A stretch of DNA of 64,000 nucleotides from Pseudomonas palleroniana (GTDB lineage: Bacteria; Pseudomonadota; Gammaproteobacteria; Pseudomonadales; Pseudomonadaceae): NCBI RefSeq assembly GCF_003031675.1, contig NZ_PYWX01000039.1, positions 34,859-98,858 of the forward strand, read 5' to 3'. A program made the position numbers and the translations under genes. Shown here in pieces: positions 7,937-17,051 of this stretch. The notes below the pieces were generated by a model. That model ran no database searches. It had not been told where the DNA came from and saw only the letters and a list, made by a program, of their open reading frames with translations. The number at the start of each line of letters is the position of its first letter. Within the stretch, counting starts at the first letter, position 1.

Positions 7937-9220
7937 TTATCTCCGGTTCGGGTTGAAGGTGGCGGGCAACGAGGCCCAGCACGCGTCATAAGTGTTTTGC
8001 AGTTGTGGGCATTCAAGGGCGAACTGTGTGGGACGCAGCACTTGGCTGGTCTCGAACATGAAGGCCATGGTGTTATCGATTTTGTGTGGCGCCAGCTCCA
8101 CATTGATCGCTTTGGTGCAGGTCTCGCCATCCGGACCATGGGCACTCATGCAGCTGTGCAACGACGCACCGCCGGGCAGGAAGCCTTCGGCCTTGGCGTC
8201 GTAGGCGCCTTGGATCAGGCCCATGTATTCGTTCATCAGGTTGCGGTGGAACCACGGCGGACGGAAGGTGTTCTCGGCCACCATCCAGCGCGGTGGGAAG
8301 ATCACGAAGTCGAGGTTGGCCAGGCCGTGGGTGCTGGTGGGCGAGGTCAACACCGTGAAAATCGACGGGTCCGGGTGATCGAAACTGACAGTGCCGATCG
8401 TGTTGAAGCGACGCAGGTCATATTTGTACGGCACATTGTTGCCGTGCCAGGCGACCACGTTCAGCGGCGAATGATCCAGCTCGCAGGCCCACAGTTCACC
8501 GAGGAACTTCTGCACCAGGGTGGTCGGTTGCTTGAGGTCTTCGTAGTGCGCGACCGGCGTGAGGAAGTCGCGCGGGTTGGCCAGGCCGTTGCTGCCTATA
8601 GGGCCCAGGTCTGGCAGGCGCAGCGGTGCGCCGTGGTTCTCGGCGACGTAGCCGCGCGCCTCGGCGTCCAGCAGCTCGATACGGAATTTCAGACCGCGTG
8701 GCAGCACGACGATTTCCAGCGGCTCCACGTCCAGCACGCCCAGCTCGGTGGCGACGCGCAAGCGCCCCTGCTCGGGCACGATCAACAGTTCGCCGTCGGC
8801 ATTGAAGAACACGCGCTCCATGGAGCGGTTGGCACAATAGTGGTAGATGCTGATGCCCGAGGGTTTTTCCGACCCCGAGTTGGCAACCATGCCCACGAGC
8901 CCATCGACAAAGTCCGTCGGTTCGCTGGGAACATCCAGCGGATTCCAACGCAGGCGGTTCGGTGTCACCGCACCCAGAGGCCCACCGGCCAATTGCCGAT
9001 CCAACTTAACAAACGCCGGATGATTGGCCGATGGCTGAATGCGATACAGCCAGGTACGGCGCGCTTCACTGCGGGCCATGGTGAAGGCGGTGCCGGAGAA
9101 CAGTTCGGTATACAGCCCATAAGGCGCTTTCTGCGGGGAGTTCTGTCCGACGGGTAGCGCACCAGGCAGGGCCTCGCTGGCGAATTCATTGCCGAAGCCC
9201 GATTGGTATTCGAGGTTCAT
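7937..9220 (-). CDS. hmgA: Homogentisate 1,2-dioxygenase
   Basis: A 427-residue non-haem Fe(II) ring-cleaving dioxygenase that turns homogentisate into maleylacetoacetate. The ligands fall in [13 protein letters not shown] (H325 and E331) and MSAHGPD (H361), with the same 6- and 30-residue spacing as the human ligands His335, Glu341 and His371. The N-terminus YQSGFGNEF and length are typical. It is the first gene of the hmg operon, divergent from hmgR, and GAGGATGTTCC precedes the start. Loss of this enzyme in pseudomonads causes brown pyomelanin; here it looks intact. Confidence 0.97.
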   Translation of the reverse strand: MNLEYQSGFGNEFASEALPGALPVGQNSPQKAPYGLYTELFSGTAFTMARSEARRTWLYRIQPSANHPAFVKLDRQLAGGPLGAVTPNRLRWNPLDVPSEPTDFVDGLVGMVANSGSEKPSGISIYHYCANRSMERVFFNADGELLIVPEQGRLRVATELGVLDVEPLEIVVLPRGLKFRIELLDAEARGYVAENHGAPLRLPDLGPIGSNGLANPRDFLTPVAHYEDLKQPTTLVQKFLGELWACELDHSPLNVVAWHGNNVPYKYDLRRFNTIGTVSFDHPDPSIFTVLTSPTSTHGLANLDFVIFPPRWMVAENTFRPPWFHRNLMNEYMGLIQGAYDAKAEGFLPGGASLHSCMSAHGPDGETCTKAINVELAPHKIDNTMAFMFETSQVLRPTQFALECPQLQNTYDACWASLPATFNPNRR

Positions 9221-9250
9221 GGAACATCCTCTGTACGGAATTGTTTTTAT

Positions 9251-9275
9251 CGTAATTCACTTACGCATAACGTAA
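9251..9275. promoter_or_regulatory. Putative HmgR operator: three phased half-sites
   Basis: CGTAA (9251-9255), TTACG (9261-9265) and CGTAA (9271-9275) alternate in orientation with 10-bp spacing, forming two overlapping palindromes CGTAA-N5-TTACG and TTACG-N5-CGTAA. They lie 30 bp upstream of hmgA in the hmgA/hmgR divergent spacer, where IclR-type regulators bind. The operator assignment is inference. Confidence 0.6.
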
Positions 9276-9339
9276 TTTGATCACTATCGACCGTCAAGCT
9301 ATAAAGACGCCCATTCATCTCTCGGATTCTTGCCCTTCC

Positions 9340-10119
9340 ATGGATACCCCCCGCGACACCGGAAAACAGAAAGTCCGCTCGGCCGAAGTGGGCACCGATA
9401 TCCTCAAGGCCCTGGCCGAACTCTCGCCGGCCACCTCGTTGTCGCGCCTGGCCGAACACGTGCAAATGCCCGCGAGCAAGGTGCATCGTTATTTGCAGGC
9501 GCTGATCGCCTCAGGTTTTGCCGAACAGAACCCCGCCACCAACCACTATGGCCTGGGTCGCGAGGCGTTGCGCGTGGGCCTGGCTGCGTTGGGCAGCATG
9601 GACGTGTTGAAAGTCGGCGCGATGCCCCTGGCGGAACTGCGCGATGAATTGAATGAAACCTGCTTTCTCGCAGTGTGGGGCAATCAAGGCGCAACGGTGG
9701 TGCATATCGAGCCTGCGGTGCGCGCCGTCACGGTGGTGACGCAGTTGGGTTCGGTATTACCGCTGCTCAGTTCGTCCACCGGCCTGGTGTTCAGCGCTTA
9801 TTTGCCGTCGCGGGAAACCGTGGAGTTGCGCGAGCGTGAGATTCAGGCCGGAACCGCCCATGCCCTGGCCGACGATAAGGCCTACGCCGCCGTGTGCGAA
9901 CAGATTCGCAGCCGTGGCCTGCATTTTGTGCATGGTTTGCTGATGCCTGGGGTCGATGCGTTGTCGGCACCGGTCTTCAACGCGGTCGGGCAAGTGGCGG
10001 CGGTGATGACCGTAGTCGGCCCCACCTCCTTGTTCCACGCCGATGAAAATGGCCCGGCGGCGCAGCAGTTGCTGGCAGCGACCCGGGCCGTAAGCTGGCG
10101 CATGGGCTATCAGCCCTGA
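9340..10119 (+). CDS. hmgR: IclR-family regulator of homogentisate genes
   Basis: A 259-residue transcription factor. The N-terminal winged helix has TSLSRLAEHVQMPASKVHRY, with the effector-binding IclR domain behind it (residues about 90-255, including NQGATVVHIEPA and SSSTGLVFSAYLPS). Its position divergent from hmgA matches HmgR of P. putida, which represses the hmg genes and is released by homogentisate. The ATG at 9340 is preferred because an in-frame start at 9277 would lie inside the operator region and add residues atypical of the family. The stop is one base from the convergent dacB stop codon. Confidence 0.88.
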   Translation: MDTPRDTGKQKVRSAEVGTDILKALAELSPATSLSRLAEHVQMPASKVHRYLQALIASGFAEQNPATNHYGLGREALRVGLAALGSMDVLKVGAMPLAELRDELNETCFLAVWGNQGATVVHIEPAVRAVTVVTQLGSVLPLLSSSTGLVFSAYLPSRETVELREREIQAGTAHALADDKAYAAVCEQIRSRGLHFVHGLLMPGVDALSAPVFNAVGQVAAVMTVVGPTSLFHADENGPAAQQLLAATRAVSWRMGYQP

Positions 10120-10120
10120 A

Positions 10121-11578
10121 TCAATCGTCCCAGCGTGACAGTGCCTCGACCACACGGTTTTCCACGCCTTTGACCTGGGCGCCGGTTACCACATAGTTGT
10201 TGCTGATCATGGAGAACACCAACCGCCGTCCGTGGGTATCGGTGAGGTAGCCGCTCAGGGACGAAACGCCGCCCATGGAGCCGGTCTTGGCATGCAGGTT
10301 GTTTTCCGCGAGCGTACCCTTCAGGCGATAACGCAGGCTGCCACCGGTCATGCGCTCGGTATTGCCGGCGATCGGCAACGCGTTGTACCAGGCGTTGAAC
10401 CACGGCTGCTTGCTCGCGGCCAATAGCACATCCGTGAGGTTTTGCGACGACACCAGGTTACGCCGCGACAGGCCCGATCCATCGACCTGGCTCAGCGTCG
10501 TGGTATCCAGGCCCTGACGCTTGAGAAACCCGGCCACCGCCACCGCGCCCGCCGCCGCCGTGCCACTGTTGGCGGTCTTGCGCCCCATGGCCTTGAGCAA
10601 GGCTTCGGACATGTTGTTGTTCGAGAGTTTGAGCAACGGCGTGATCAGCTCCTGCAGCGGCGCCGATTGGTGCTCGGCCAGCACGGTCGCCGTGGCCGGG
10701 CTCGCAGCGCCCATCACCCGACGCCCCGAAACGCGGATGCCCTGCTGTGCCAGCGCCTGCTCGAACAGGTTGGCGACCAACTGCGTGGGCTCCCACACAC
10801 TGACCAATTGCTCGCTCTGCCTGCCCGGCGCGACCGCACCGCTGAGCTGCAAAAGGTTGGTGCCATGCCGGCGATTGATCCCGTAAGTGTTGCCCGGCCC
10901 GCTGACGGCACGGTTGCTCAGTTGCAGGTAATCGGTGGGCGGGTAGATCTCGACCGTGACAGGCTGGCCAGCGCGCACCGGGGCCTTGGCCGTGACCAGG
11001 ACACTGCCCGCATCGAAATCGCTATTGGGTGATACGGTCAGTGCTGAAATCTGCGCACCGTAGTAGGTGGTTTCATCATCATGGGACCAGTCGACGCCCA
11101 ATCGCTCGGCGTCGAACCAGGTGTCGTCGAACACCAGGTCGCCCTGCACCTGGCGAATGCCCTGGCTGGCCAATTGCGCCGCCAGCGCCTGGTAGTCGGC
11201 AAACTGCAGGGTCGGGTCGCCGAGGCCGCGCAGGTAAAGGTTGCCGCTGAGACGATCGCCTTGGCGCGTGCCATTGCTGAGCAATTGTGTGGCAAAACGG
11301 TATTGCGGCCCCAGCACGTCCATGGCCGCAGCAGTGGTCAGCAGCTTGAGGTTGGAAGCCGGCACTAACCGCGTGCGTGGGTTGTACTGGTAGAGCGTGG
11401 CGCCACTTTTGGCATCCCGCACCATCAGGGAAACGCTGGCGCCGTGCAGCGCCGGGTCGGCCAGCAGTTGGTCCAGGCCCTGCCCGCCCGCCGTCTTCGA
11501 AGGCGTGGCGCAACCACTGAGCAACAACCCAAAGCCCAGCGCCATCGCGCCGGCGTGTATCCATCGTCCCCACTGCAT
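10121..11578 (-). CDS. dacB: D-alanyl-D-alanine carboxypeptidase/endopeptidase (PBP4 type), lipoprotein
   Basis: A 485-residue low-mass class C penicillin-binding protein that trims and cleaves peptidoglycan cross-links in the periplasm. A lipoprotein signal ends LLLSGC (C23). The three active-site motifs are all present: SNLK (S75, K78), SNNNMSEAL (SxN) and HAKTGSMGG (K431-T432-G433). The large inserted domain between SxxK and SxN is as in PBP4. Predicted membrane anchoring by lipid at C23 is the only point differing from E. coli DacB. A TAACACTGGC-type AT-poor spacer and a REPIN lie upstream; no operon partner is seen. Confidence 0.92.
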   Translation of the reverse strand: MQWGRWIHAGAMALGFGLLLSGCATPSKTAGGQGLDQLLADPALHGASVSLMVRDAKSGATLYQYNPRTRLVPASNLKLLTTAAAMDVLGPQYRFATQLLSNGTRQGDRLSGNLYLRGLGDPTLQFADYQALAAQLASQGIRQVQGDLVFDDTWFDAERLGVDWSHDDETTYYGAQISALTVSPNSDFDAGSVLVTAKAPVRAGQPVTVEIYPPTDYLQLSNRAVSGPGNTYGINRRHGTNLLQLSGAVAPGRQSEQLVSVWEPTQLVANLFEQALAQQGIRVSGRRVMGAASPATATVLAEHQSAPLQELITPLLKLSNNNMSEALLKAMGRKTANSGTAAAGAVAVAGFLKRQGLDTTTLSQVDGSGLSRRNLVSSQNLTDVLLAASKQPWFNAWYNALPIAGNTERMTGGSLRYRLKGTLAENNLHAKTGSMGGVSSLSGYLTDTHGRRLVFSMISNNYVVTGAQVKGVENRVVEALSRWDD

Positions 11579-11662
11579 AACACTGGCATTCCTGAAACTA
11601 CGAGAGTGCGCAGCTTGGTTAATTCACAGCCCTCAATCAAGTGCCAGGGTGGTGATATTGCC

Positions 11663-11753
11663 TGTGGGAGGGGGCTTGCTCCCGCTGGGCCACGAAGTGG
11701 CCCCAAACATTGGGACTGCTACGCAGTCCAGCGGGAGCAAGCTCCCTCGCCAC
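11663..11753. repeat. REPIN, copy 3 (variant right arm)
   Basis: The left arm TGTGGGAGGGGGCTTGCTCC is standard, while the right arm reads CGGGAGCAAGCTCCCTCGCCAC, the GTGGCGAGGGAGC variant of the same family. It lies between dacB and the receptor gene. Confidence 0.9.
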
Positions 11754-11791
11754 GGGGACAGTTTTCCCATTAACTGATCGGTCGAGTTTTA

Positions 11792-14206
11792 TCAGAACGT
11801 CACCGTGCTGGAAACCGACACCTGCCGCGCATCGCCAATGGACACGAACTGCGTGTTCACCGAAGAGGTGTAGTAGGTACGGTCGAACAGGTTCTTCACG
11901 TTGAGCTGGAACTTGACCTTTTGCCCATCGATTTTGGTGTCATAGGTGGCAAACGCGTCGGCCACGGTGTAGCTCGGCAGTTCGAAGCTATTGGCGGCGT
12001 CCCCCGCCCGCTCGCCGACATAACGTGCCCCGGCACCGACCCGCAACTGATCGCCGCCCAGGAGGCTGCCGAAGTCATACACCGCCGATAGCGAGGCGGT
12101 GTTCTTCGCCACGTTTTGCAGGTCGTTACCTTTGTATTTGCTGTCCTCGACCACCACCGCATCGGTATAGGCGTAACTGCCGATCAAGCTCCAGTTGTCG
12201 GTCAATTGTCCGCTGGCGTCCAACTCCAGGCCACGCGAGCGTACCTTGCCGGCGACGCTGTACACCGAGGCCAGGCCGTCGCCCACCTGCACCAGCACGT
12301 TGCGTTTTTCGATGTTGAACAATGCCGCGCTCGCGGTGATGCGCCCCGGCATATCGAACTTGGTCCCCAGTTCCCAGGCTTTGGATTGTTCCGGTTCCAG
12401 GCTGCCGTCCAGCACGGTTTTGTTGGCCAGCGGCGCAATGGTGGAGTTGGGTTTGAACGACTCGGTGTAGCTGCCATAGAACGACAACTGGTCGGTGTAG
12501 CGGTACACCAGGCCGGCACGCGGTACCCACTTCTGGCCGTTGCCATCGGTGTTGGCGGTAAAGGGCACGCCTTTGCCGGCGTACTGGTCGTACATCTGGT
12601 AGCGCGCGCCGCCTACCAGAATCCACTGGTCGGTGAGGTGGATGGCGTCCTGGAAGAACAGCGAATCGCTGCGCAGCAGGTCGGTCTGGTTACTGTCCGG
12701 GGCGCTGACGGTGGTGCCGGCCACTTCGTTGCCGTACACGGGGTTGTTGTAGTTGAAGACCCCACGCGGTGCCTGGCGGATCAGGTCGGCGCGGTAGATC
12801 TTGCGGTACTCATCGTCCAGGCCGAATACCAGGTCATGCTGCATGCCGGCCACGTCGACCTTGCCTTCGAGGCTGGCGGTGGCAAAACGGTCGGTGGTCA
12901 ACGCCCCCTGGGTGCCGTCCATGCTGCGAGTCAACGTACCGTTGGTATTGACCTTGACCACACGGACTTGGCTGGCGTCGTAGGTCTCGCGGTTCCAGCT
13001 GTAGCCGAAGTGAGCTTTCCAGTCGTCGTTCAAGTCATGGTCGACTTCCAGGCGATACAGGTCGGAACGGCCTTCCATGTTGTTGAACGGCTCGTCCAGG
13101 CGCCGAGTCGCCGGGATATTAAGCGGGTGGTTGGTCTTGGGATCAATGGCGGTGCCACGGTCGAATGGTGAAAGGAATTCGCGGTGTTCATAGGCGAAGA
13201 CCACCTTGGTGGTGTCGCCGTACCAGGCCAGGGATGGCGCCAGCAGTGTCTCGCGGTGGGTACCGAAATTGCGCCAGTAGTCTTCGTCTTCATGGTCGAC
13301 GATCAGGCGGTAGGCCAGGCCACTGTCGCCAATCGGACCGGTGGTGTCGAGGTTGCCGCCGCTGCCGTTCTTGCCATCGCCGAAGGTCGAGCCGCGTACC
13401 GTCAGGGAGGTGGACTGCACCAGCTCGGGCTTCTTGCTGACGATATTGACCACCCCGCCTGGGTCCTGGATGCCGTACAGCAACGACGACGGGCCCTTGA
13501 GGACTTCGACCCGCTCGGCCGTGGAATTCAACGCGCGCCCCTGCACCAGTGGCATGCCGTCCTGCATGATCGAACCGTTACGGTTGTCGCCAAAGCCGCG
13601 CAACATCACGGCGTCCTGGGTGCTGCCGAGGGTGTTGGCCTGGGTGATCCCACTGACATTGCCCAGGGCGTCATCCAGGTTGCGCGGTTGTTGATCACGC
13701 AATACCTGGGCGGGGACGACATTGACGGTTTGCGGGGTTTCCAGCAACAGGCCCTGGGAGCGCATCACTGAACTGGTGGGCGGTGGCTGGTAGCTGGTGG
13801 TGTCTTGGGTTTGGCTGGCAGCGTTGATGGTGGTCGCGCCGAGGTTGACGGCCCCTTCGGTAGGCACCGGTTCCAGGGCCAGGGTACGAGCGTCGATCTG
13901 GCGGAAAGTGAAGCCGGATTGGCTCAGCAGGCGCTGCAGGGCCTGGGTCGCGCTCATCTGGCCGCTGACCGCCGGAGCGCTGAGGCCGTAGGGGGCTTCA
14001 TCGGTGTAGATCACGCTGATGCCGGTGACCCGGCTGAAATCGCTCAAAGCCTGGGGCAGCGGTTTGGCTGCCAGCGCAAAACTGAACTGGGTGCTTTGCT
14101 GCTCCTGCGCCCGTGCCACCGCCAGGGGCAGCAACGCCAGCCCCGACACCGCCAATACCGAGGCTCCCAGCCACTGTTTAACCCAACCGCCCGCCGTCGA
14201 CTTCAT
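11792..14206 (-). CDS. TonB-dependent siderophore receptor with STN signalling domain
   Basis: An 804-residue outer-membrane receptor. After a signal peptide ending near ARAQ come an STN domain (about residues 35-95, with ALAAKPLPQALSDFSRVTG), the plug (TPQTVNVVPAQVLRDQQ, then DGMPLVQG and KGPSSLLYG), and a 22-strand-type barrel ending in a terminal Phe (SVSSTVTF). This is the FpvA/FoxA class, which imports ferric siderophores. An STN domain normally contacts an anti-sigma factor, but no sigma/anti-sigma pair is adjacent. The start at 14206 gives a normal signal peptide; an upstream in-frame start at 14260 adds 18 residues with no family support. The substrate cannot be told. Confidence 0.9.
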   Translation of the reverse strand: MKSTAGGWVKQWLGASVLAVSGLALLPLAVARAQEQQSTQFSFALAAKPLPQALSDFSRVTGISVIYTDEAPYGLSAPAVSGQMSATQALQRLLSQSGFTFRQIDARTLALEPVPTEGAVNLGATTINAASQTQDTTSYQPPPTSSVMRSQGLLLETPQTVNVVPAQVLRDQQPRNLDDALGNVSGITQANTLGSTQDAVMLRGFGDNRNGSIMQDGMPLVQGRALNSTAERVEVLKGPSSLLYGIQDPGGVVNIVSKKPELVQSTSLTVRGSTFGDGKNGSGGNLDTTGPIGDSGLAYRLIVDHEDEDYWRNFGTHRETLLAPSLAWYGDTTKVVFAYEHREFLSPFDRGTAIDPKTNHPLNIPATRRLDEPFNNMEGRSDLYRLEVDHDLNDDWKAHFGYSWNRETYDASQVRVVKVNTNGTLTRSMDGTQGALTTDRFATASLEGKVDVAGMQHDLVFGLDDEYRKIYRADLIRQAPRGVFNYNNPVYGNEVAGTTVSAPDSNQTDLLRSDSLFFQDAIHLTDQWILVGGARYQMYDQYAGKGVPFTANTDGNGQKWVPRAGLVYRYTDQLSFYGSYTESFKPNSTIAPLANKTVLDGSLEPEQSKAWELGTKFDMPGRITASAALFNIEKRNVLVQVGDGLASVYSVAGKVRSRGLELDASGQLTDNWSLIGSYAYTDAVVVEDSKYKGNDLQNVAKNTASLSAVYDFGSLLGGDQLRVGAGARYVGERAGDAANSFELPSYTVADAFATYDTKIDGQKVKFQLNVKNLFDRTYYTSSVNTQFVSIGDARQVSVSSTVTF

Positions 14207-14234
14207 GCTGTGAAAACCCGTGTAGAAAACGCTG

Positions 14235-14253
14235 TTAATGCGAATAAATCGCA
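14235..14253 (-). promoter_or_regulatory. Possible Fur box of the receptor gene
   Basis: TTAATGCGAATAAATCGCA, 29 bp upstream of the receptor start, resembles Fur sites built on ATGCGAATnATT. Iron repression of such receptors is the family norm. The match is imperfect, so this is tentative. Confidence 0.4.
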
Positions 14254-14314
14254 GTTTCAAGCACTACACGGATGAGCCCCAGGTTTACCTCACCGCGGTT
14301 CGCAAATAATTTTT

Positions 14315-15250
14315 CTATGAGGCCTGGATGCGAAAGCCAAAGCGCGGGAAATGCACATGCACAGTCCCGGCGCGTTCGTCAGTACGGCGCAGGATCAGCT
14401 CTTCGCGGCCGGCAAACAACAGTTCACCGGCTACCGGGTCGACGCCGTAGTCAGTCGCCGCAATGCTCACCTGCTGCCCTGCCTTGAAGCCGTTCAAATC
14501 CTCGAATACCTCATCGGGCAAGGGCGCCGGGGTCGCGTTGCGGGCGATCTCCAACGCCTGCTCGCCGCTCATCTGGCTTGCATTGCCGTGACCGAAACCC
14601 AGCACCCGCCCCAGCCAGGCCACCACCGCGGGATAGGCGTCCACCAAGGGCGCAGTCACCGGCGTAGCCTTGAGAAACCACATGGGGTGGGCCAGGGCGA
14701 AGTCGGCGATCGACGGCTCGCCGAACAGAAAGTCGCCCTCTTCGCGCTGCAACTGCTGCTCCAGGCGCGCCATGATTGCCGGCCATTGGTGCTTGGCCAG
14801 TTCGGCGGGCAGTTTACTCGCCGTGCCGCCGCTGAAGAGCGCGGCGCGGTCGGCGATAAACGCCTTGACTGCCTCTGGCGACAACTTGGCAAAACGCACC
14901 GCCACCGATTCAGGCTGGAAGACCAGGCTGACGGCATGCCCAAACACCACGCTGTCGGCCCAGGTGGCGAAGGTTTGGGTGATCATTTCCTGGCCGAGGG
15001 GAAATAACACCGGCGAGGACTTTTCCTGCTCCAGCCGGCGCGCGATCAACGCCGTGTCGCAATAAATATCGGCGCCGACTTGCAACACCGGCGTTTTTCG
15101 ATAGCCACCGGTCAACGCGGTCAGGTCCGGTTTGGGCATCACCGGCGAAATGAGCACAGAGTGCCAGGAGAGCCCCTTGAAACCCAGCAACAGCCGAGCT
15201 TTTTCCGCGAAGGGTGACGTCGGGTAATGATGCAGGATGAGCGCTGACAT
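14315..15250 (-). CDS. Glutathione S-transferase family protein with C-terminal extension
   Basis: A 311-residue cytosolic protein. The thioredoxin-like half has LILHHYPTSPFAEKARLLLG (residues 4-23) and YRKTPVLQ (the cis-Pro region). An all-helical GST half follows, with FGEPSIADFALAHPMWFL. About 80 residues beyond the GST domain form an extra beta-rich tail (GFKAGQQVSIAATDYGVDP, then RAGTVHVHFPRFGFR), making it longer than the usual 200-230. The start at 15250 fits the GST fold; the longer open frame upstream overlaps another gene. The substrate is unknown. Confidence 0.85.
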   Translation of the reverse strand: MSALILHHYPTSPFAEKARLLLGFKGLSWHSVLISPVMPKPDLTALTGGYRKTPVLQVGADIYCDTALIARRLEQEKSSPVLFPLGQEMITQTFATWADSVVFGHAVSLVFQPESVAVRFAKLSPEAVKAFIADRAALFSGGTASKLPAELAKHQWPAIMARLEQQLQREEGDFLFGEPSIADFALAHPMWFLKATPVTAPLVDAYPAVVAWLGRVLGFGHGNASQMSGEQALEIARNATPAPLPDEVFEDLNGFKAGQQVSIAATDYGVDPVAGELLFAGREELILRRTDERAGTVHVHFPRFGFRIQAS

Positions 15251-15327
15251 GCTGGAGTCCATATACAACAAATGAGCCGTCAGCTTAGCGCGCAAAACGT
15301 CACGATGGCGTGATGGGAAACTATCAG

Positions 15328-15600
15328 TCAGGGTGATGAGCCACTCGCCGCCAGGCACTCCTTGGCGCTTTTCTTGAGTTTTTTGATCAGGCGTTCCTGG
15401 CGCAAGGCGTCGGCTTTGCTTGCACACACTTCGGTGTACACCAGCGCCACGGCGGGGCTGGAGAGAAAAAACCGCGCGCCCTTGCCGCTCTGGTGCATTG
15501 CGAACCGGCGCACCGGGTCGTTGCTGATGCCGCAATACAACGCGCCATTGGCGGCGCGTACCAGGTAGACAAACCAGGGTTTGGGGTCAGGCGTGTTCAC
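15328..15600 (-). CDS. GIY-YIG domain protein (UPF0213/YhbQ-like)
   Basis: A 90-residue small nuclease-fold protein. [24 protein letters not shown] holds the GIY-YIG equivalents (VYL and YCG), followed by the Arg of the catalytic site, with RFF, LVYTE and [14 protein letters not shown] as in YhbQ. Such stand-alone GIY-YIG proteins are thought to act on DNA, but the function is poorly defined. It is encoded alone, upstream of the GST gene on the same strand. Confidence 0.9.
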   Translation of the reverse strand: MNTPDPKPWFVYLVRAANGALYCGISNDPVRRFAMHQSGKGARFFLSSPAVALVYTEVCASKADALRQERLIKKLKKSAKECLAASGSSP

Positions 15601-15636
15601 AGCGGGATTCGGCCATGCAAAAAAGCCCCCAGCTTA

Positions 15637-16107
15637 TCAACGACTGGCCTGAAATGCCTTCAAGCCTTTGCGTGCCTGGGCCCGCACGGCGTTTTTCACC
15701 AAGGGCGTCCAGCCCAGCAACAGGCCCTTGGCGCCCAATGCCTGGCGCGACCACCGCCACAGATCGAAGTGGTCGTGGTGCTCGCAGATCTTGCCATCAC
15801 GAAATACGAAACGCGCCTGGATATCGTTGACCACCGTGTTGCCGGTGGCGCTGAACAGATACGTCGCCACCCAATGCGCGCCGCCGCTACGCTCATCGCT
15901 GCGCACGTTGTCGAAGGTCAGGGAAAAATCCTTGGCGCGGGTGGTGAGCATGCGCCACATGTCGCCGGCATCCCGGCCACGCAGTTCGCCAAAGGCCGGA
16001 TCGCTGAAGACCACGTCATCGGTATAGCAGGCGGCCATGGCCTCGGCGTCCAGGCGTTGGAACGCCTGGTAGAAACGGGTGATCAACGCGGTATGGGCAT
16101 CACTCAT
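15637..16107 (-). CDS. SnoaL/NTF2-like fold protein
   Basis: A 156-residue cytosolic protein with the cone-shaped SnoaL-like pattern: LITRFYQAFQRLDAEAMAACY, then DDVVFSDPAFGELRG and RDGKICEHHDHFDLWRW. This fold serves as isomerase, hydrolase or binding domain; no specific reaction can be assigned. The ATG at 16107 is chosen because AGGGAG precedes it at good spacing; an in-frame ATG 39 bp upstream has no such site. Confidence 0.85.
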   Translation of the reverse strand: MSDAHTALITRFYQAFQRLDAEAMAACYTDDVVFSDPAFGELRGRDAGDMWRMLTTRAKDFSLTFDNVRSDERSGGAHWVATYLFSATGNTVVNDIQARFVFRDGKICEHHDHFDLWRWSRQALGAKGLLLGWTPLVKNAVRAQARKGLKAFQASR

Positions 16108-16211
16108 GTGCAGCTCCCTGAATCGTTGTTGTTGATAGGAGCGCACGATAATCCGCGCGGCCGGGGAAAGCCACGGTCATTCGCCAGGGGCATGAGTGAT
16201 GTGTGGGCGGG

Positions 16212-16844
16212 TTACAGGTAGACAACGTCCAGCGTGGCGCTGCCGTCGATGAGGATTTCTTCGGCGACCGGCAGCGTGGTCTTGTCGGTGATCCAGGTGG
16301 CAATCGCCAGGTCAGCCTTGAAGGTTTGCATCGGCAATGGCGCGTAGGAGCCGCTCGCCCCGTTCAGCGCACGCATCCAATCAGGCTGCCAGTGGGTGCC
16401 GGCGTACAGCCAGGTGCTGCCATCGACCGATTCGATCATCTCACGCAGTTCACCGTCCGCCGTGGCGTTGTTCATCCTCACTTCATACCAGCCGATTTTC
16501 TTGTCATTGGCGGCCAGGCCGAGTCCGAAGAATGAAGCGGTCCCGTTGTTGTAGCTGACGGTGCCGGAACGGTTATCGGTGACCTTGATGGCCAGGGTGG
16601 TGCTCGCTTCGCAGTTCACTTCAAGCGTCAGCGTGGCATCCGGCAGTTGGGTATTGCCCCGGGGCTTGAGGTCCTGCACGGATATCTTGCCGTGGTCAAC
16701 AAGGCCACCATTGGACAATAACGGCGTACACGCCGCCGGGGTGATCTTGCCGGTAACGCTCAGGTCCACGCTTGAAGCAGCCGATACCGTGGAAACACCG
16801 GCCAGCATCAGCGCTGCGGCAATCATTAGTTGAGACTGTTGCAT
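16212..16844 (-). CDS. DUF1120 (GltF/YhcF-like) fimbrial-type subunit A
   Basis: A 210-residue exported protein, the first of seven DUF1120 members in this window. A signal peptide ends at VSAA. The mature part begins SSVDLSVTGKITPAACTP and has two cysteines (PAAC and VNC), the invariant DNRSG, FGLGLA, and the C-terminus DGSATLDVVYL. The two-cysteine Ig-like layout and penultimate Tyr are those of chaperone-usher subunits. In E. coli, the DUF1120 genes yhcF and gltF also sit beside a chaperone and an usher. This copy lies on the opposite strand to the main operon, beyond the two regulator genes. Confidence 0.85.
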   Translation of the reverse strand: MQQSQLMIAAALMLAGVSTVSAASSVDLSVTGKITPAACTPLLSNGGLVDHGKISVQDLKPRGNTQLPDATLTLEVNCEASTTLAIKVTDNRSGTVSYNNGTASFFGLGLAANDKKIGWYEVRMNNATADGELREMIESVDGSTWLYAGTHWQPDWMRALNGASGSYAPLPMQTFKADLAIATWITDKTTLPVAEEILIDGSATLDVVYL

Positions 16845-17051
16845 ATCAATGCTCGCTTACGGTCGATTATAAGCCGGGCAGCAAACATGCGTCGCCACCC
16901 TGCAAGTTCGACTCAATTAATAGACTAGGAATGTCAGACTCCCAACACACTAAGGATGAGAGGACAGGCAAACTTTAAAGCACGAGCTAGTTAAACCAAA
17001 TACAAGTAATACGAATACACCCAGCACACTAATGTCATAAAACCGCAACTA

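Noticed and set aside
15251..15535. Longer start for the GST-family gene
   Set aside because: The extension overlaps the GIY-YIG gene on the same strand in another frame and is arginine-rich with no fold support.
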